A stretch of DNA of 64,000 nucleotides, taken from contig ML210155.1 in the NCBI GenBank assembly GCA_004369085.1, forward strand, positions 186,001-250,000, read 5' to 3'. Both the position numbers and the translations under genes were made by a program. Within the stretch, counting starts at the first letter, position 1. Each line of letters begins with the position of its first letter. Shown piece by piece: positions 60,767-64,000 of the stretch. Under the pieces are notes generated by a model. The model was not told where the DNA came from. It did no database searches and saw only the letters and a list, made by a program, of their open reading frames with translations. The DNA comes from Coprinopsis marcescibilis (lineage: Eukaryota; Basidiomycota; Agaricomycetes; Agaricales; Psathyrellaceae).

Positions 60767-63138
60767 CGAAATGACCCCATCTGTCTAACATGGTTCACCT
60801 GGCACATTCCACGACTTCCTTATGATCACGATTTCCGACTCTACAACCATCTCCTTCCTAGACGAACCTTTGCACATACGGCCCTATGCATTCCCTTTCG
60901 AGTTAAAACTCATTCACGACACAAATGTATTAATAATTCTAATCCTCATAGCAGTATCTTCGTGTTTCGAACCAACACAGCGCCCATGTAACTTATTTCA
61001 CTCTCTGTACATACACAATTCCATTCGAAGATACCCTGGGAAGGCAAGACCTTCTCATCATCTATACCATGTTGTCTCGGTACAACAGAACATTCTCAGA
61101 ATTCCAAGAACTCCTGGCGTTCTAAACGGATCGACAGTCATACTTGAATGACGCCAATTCCTTTAAATCCCCATCAGTATCTGCCATCGTACTGCCTGGA
61201 AATAAACTGACATTTACAGTCAGTCCGTTCCATAGCAGCCATCTCAATACTCCATGCCTAGCGGATAATGATTGTCGCAACTGATCATATGTGTTCCCCT
61301 CAGCGCTCATCAGGATCCACAGCGGCATGTAGCCGTTGTGGCGGGTATCCACTGCCCTTTATAAGACCCGAAGCTCGAGATGCAAAGGTATGCACTGCCA
61401 GACACCCCTGCGATGTAGGACTTGGAGCGATATTAACATGCGGGCGCTGTTAGCACAGTCGCAGGATGGTGCCACACAGTCATTTTCCTCCTTCCATTTC
61501 CGAGACCTTTACTTACTTATCTGTGTTCACAACAGCCTCGATTCAATGATCTCCTGTGCGAGTCTCCTCGCTCGATTCAGATGCCATCCGAGTCGAACTG
61601 ATGGCACTTCTAACTGTCTTCTTATCGACACGCAATTCCCAGAAGGGTCAGAATGCTATGAAGGTAGTACTTTATTGAAGTTTCTCTGGAGACGCTCTTG
61701 GTAACTGAAATGCTAAGAAAATATGCTCTTGACCTGGAGATTTTCTTTCACAGTACCTTTTGAGATCTTTTTGTTGCAAGCGGATTAAGGCTGGCAGTAG
61801 TGGCGATCATGATGCTGTGGATTGACACGACCGTGACAGTGTGAAGGGCCTTCCGGATCCGACTACTTCTTTTCGAGAAGCACAATGTACTTTCGTTGGG
61901 GGCATCGCGTGCCACTTAGCTATCCTCCGAGCAGAACGCACGTCCGAAATCGTAGCCCGCAATTGGCGTGCACTTTAGCAGTTGTCTGCTGTTTGTCGTC
62001 GAGGGTGTACACATGTAATATGGACAGCGGTTCGCAGTGTGCATGTCATCGCTAAATCAAGTGTACACCACATGCGAAGAATTCTCTTCGGTGGATGAAC
62101 GACATCGCTAGTTCAATCATCCAACATGCCGATATCGTCGTGAGCAGAATGTGCTACCCAAGGAGTGCTGTCAACCCTTCTATTCATTGCTTCGGCTATC
62201 CTATTGTTGCTCGAACATCCTTTTCAGGGTTCCGAGGGCGAAGAAGGCAACTGTGGGTGTCATAGAATAAAAACGTTATTGTCTTTCTGTTCAAGCTTGG
62301 CTGCCACAGCCTCTACCGTGACCAGTGCTGCGGCGTCTGAATCTGGCGATCAGGCACTGTACGTTGCTGAGGGGCGCTAAAGCGGAAAGTTGACACCCGT
62401 GATCGATGTTCAACTCTATTAGTATTAACCAGCCCCGACCCGAGCACGGACACGGACAAAGTCCCTATCACGGAGACATGTCTTCTACCAATCTCAAACA
62501 TACCTGGATGTGAACTCGGGCATCCCTCGGCCCAATGTGGGAAACCACTGCTCCGCCGAGTTGAGGTTTTACAAAAAGAAAATGATAATCTTTTGAGAGC
62601 CATACCAACTGGAAGTTGATTGGAGGACAACCGCAATTCTTGATGATAGGGCGGATAGATAGATGGCCGTGTGGACAAATCAATTCACTTTTTTTACAAG
62701 TCACTTGAAAAAGGTTAACTGGAGACATACATCACTCCCCTATTTCAGGCCTTTACGCGCCCGTGTTCGGATCCATTGCGGATGTTCTTATCAGGCTCAA
62801 CATACACATATCATAGTATCTGAAGTCAAACACATTGGATTGCTACTAAACACGGTTGATTCGTGTGGAAGATTAAGCTACTACAGATCTAGTATAATAA
62901 GAAGGCTAAGATGCTTTTGTCGGCTATGTAATGCAACAATGTTAGTGTCACGGATGCTAATCATGAGAGAGAAAGGTGATTGAAACTTGAGTGCTAGAGA
63001 AAGTCCAGTGATGCGTGTACGTTTCCGTCAGAAGAGCCGTAAAATGTCATCAAGTCATAGAAAGGAGAATGAAAAGGAAAAGTTCGTCGTTCGTCGTAAA
63101 TGGCATCTCAGATGCGCATCGACACAACCCATGGGAGC
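60767..63138. other. intergenic, no gene recognised
   Basis: 2.4 kb between the F-box gene and the 3' end of the secreted protein gene. Only short random frames were seen. No repeat array or RNA gene was found. Confidence 0.4.
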
Positions 63139-64000
63139 TTAATAGGCAGCCTTGGTAGGAGCAACCGAGTCGAAGGTGAAAGTGGGAGCACCGCCATTGT
63201 TGATGCTGGATGCAGATGGGCCAGCAGTGGATGATGCGGGTGCAGGGGCAGCAGTGAGCTTGATGACGGTGGCTGCAGGAGCAGAGCTCGATGCTGGGGC
63301 AGAGGAAGCGACTGATCCTGAGCTGGAAATTGTGCTAGAAGCAGCGCTGGAAACGGAAGCGGATGCAGAGGAGACGGTGGCTGAAGGAGCGGGGGCTGAG
63401 GATGCCCCGGAAGATGAAGCAGGTGCACCGGTAGGGGCAGGTAGACTTCCCGAAGCTACTCCACAGTCGGTGGGGGTGGCAAATACAGTCGAAACGACAG
63501 TGACCGTGACGATGCCATTGGATCCAACGACGACGGTGGGGGTGGAGATGGGGGCAGATTCAGTGATTGACGGTGCGGATTCTACTCCGCTGGAAGAGGG
63601 AGAAGGAGCGTCGGTTTCAGGGCCAGGAAGGGTGGTGAGAGTGACGGGTGAAGGAGTGGCTTGGCGGCGATACTGGTATCGTCCACCGGACGCTGAGCCA
63701 CCATTGTTGGGAGTAGCGGCACCTTCTGCGGAAGGTTCGGCGTCACAGAATGGAAGATCATCGTCTCCATCATCAGCTGGCGCATCACCTCTGATTCCGC
63801 CAGTGACGCCAGCGTTCTCAAACCGGGCAAGAGTCGCCTCTTGAGTGTCACAAACGAGGCTGGTTCCGCGAGAATTGATGAGGGGCACGGCATAGCATCG
63901 GAGGCCAGTGGCACAGGGTTGGACAACCCATCGTCCGTTGACACACTGCGCAAATCCGCCTTCAATGCAGGAGACTTGTCCGACTAAGAAGTAGAAAGTT
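63139..64000 (-). CDS. secreted CBM19-like chitin-binding protein, partial (5' end outside window)
   Basis: Only the last exon (63983-63139) lies inside the window. An acceptor (ending TTCTTAG) precedes GQVSCIEGGFAQC. The Cys-rich segment CIEGGFAQC, VQPCATGLRCYAVPLIN and LVCDTQEATLARF matches the CBM19-type module found at the N-terminus of fungal secreted proteins. A Ser/Ala/Thr/Pro-rich linker, probably O-glycosylated, makes up the remaining ~150 residues. The signal peptide and any earlier domain lie beyond the right edge. CBM19 modules bind chitin in yeast chitinases; here no catalytic domain is visible. The protein ends NNGGAPTFTFDSVAPTKAAY. Confidence 0.6.
   Translation of the reverse strand, partial: TFYFLVGQVSCIEGGFAQCVNGRWVVQPCATGLRCYAVPLINSRGTSLVCDTQEATLARFENAGVTGGIRGDAPADDGDDDLPFCDAEPSAEGAATPNNGGSASGGRYQYRRQATPSPVTLTTLPGPETDAPSPSSSGVESAPSITESAPISTPTVVVGSNGIVTVTVVSTVFATPTDCGVASGSLPAPTGAPASSSGASSAPAPSATVSSASASVSSAASSTISSSGSVASSAPASSSAPAATVIKLTAAPAPASSTAGPSASSINNGGAPTFTFDSVAPTKAAY

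Noticed and set aside
63152..63844. 230-aa plus-strand frame
   Set aside because: Antisense to the Ser/Ala-rich linker of the CBM19-like protein; Glu/Ala-rich product is a mirror artefact.

Overview
The window is nuclear DNA of a filamentous basidiomycete, most likely an Agaricomycete. The genes are compact and split by many 50-70 nt introns, are not arranged in operons, and lie on both strands. Families typical of this group are present: DUF6533 seven-helix proteins, F-box/leucine-rich proteins, a long-loop SREBP factor and a C-terminal CBM19-like secreted protein. Exon joins were worked out by hand from GT/GC-AG sites, reading frame and family conservation. For many genes the joined coding length divides exactly by three; where it was not checked, or does not fit, the entry says so.

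Layout. 0-9.7 kb: alpha/beta-hydrolase (+), sphingolipid delta-4 desaturase (-), SREBP/Sre1 transcription factor (-), tRNA-Arg(CCU) with a 17-nt intron (+), D-amino-acid oxidase (+) and MTH1-type Nudix hydrolase (-). 10.0-13.9 kb: a gene-free repeat block holding a ~210-bp tandem array, a degenerate minisatellite with core GTCGCCAGATA, and a 117-bp direct repeat. 14-31 kb is a dense housekeeping block: COP9 signalosome subunit 3, CDK9/Bur1 kinase, a SUZ12-like VEFS-box protein, an 83-aa conserved protein, mitochondrial rRNA methyltransferase MRM2, a TFIIIC triple-barrel subunit, glycerophosphodiester phosphodiesterase, a fungal membrane protein of unknown function and ribosomal protein eS26. 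32-45 kb: secreted beta-propeller phytase with EGF modules, a repeat-rich protein with C-terminal hydrophobic segments, an MFS anion symporter and a divergent protein-kinase-like protein. 45-64 kb is gene-poor and lineage-specific: an F-box/LRR-like gene with a doubtful last junction, two tandem DUF6533 genes, a 5.5-kb gene-free stretch, a second F-box-like gene and, at the right edge, a partial secreted CBM19-like protein.

Functional links. The genes do not form one pathway. There is some local logic. An SREBP-type factor, which in fungi responds to sterol and oxygen, sits beside an oxygen-requiring sphingolipid desaturase. CDK9/Bur1 and a SUZ12-like chromatin protein are transcribed divergently from one ~800-bp intergenic region. 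MRM2 and the TFIIIC subunit share a ~180-bp divergent promoter. Three introns use GC-AG borders with GCAAG donors. I found no CRISPR array, no intact transposase or reverse transcriptase, and no clear undescribed defence or mobile system. The least explained parts are the 10-13 kb repeat block, the double-domain phytase and the DFS-motif kinase-like protein.
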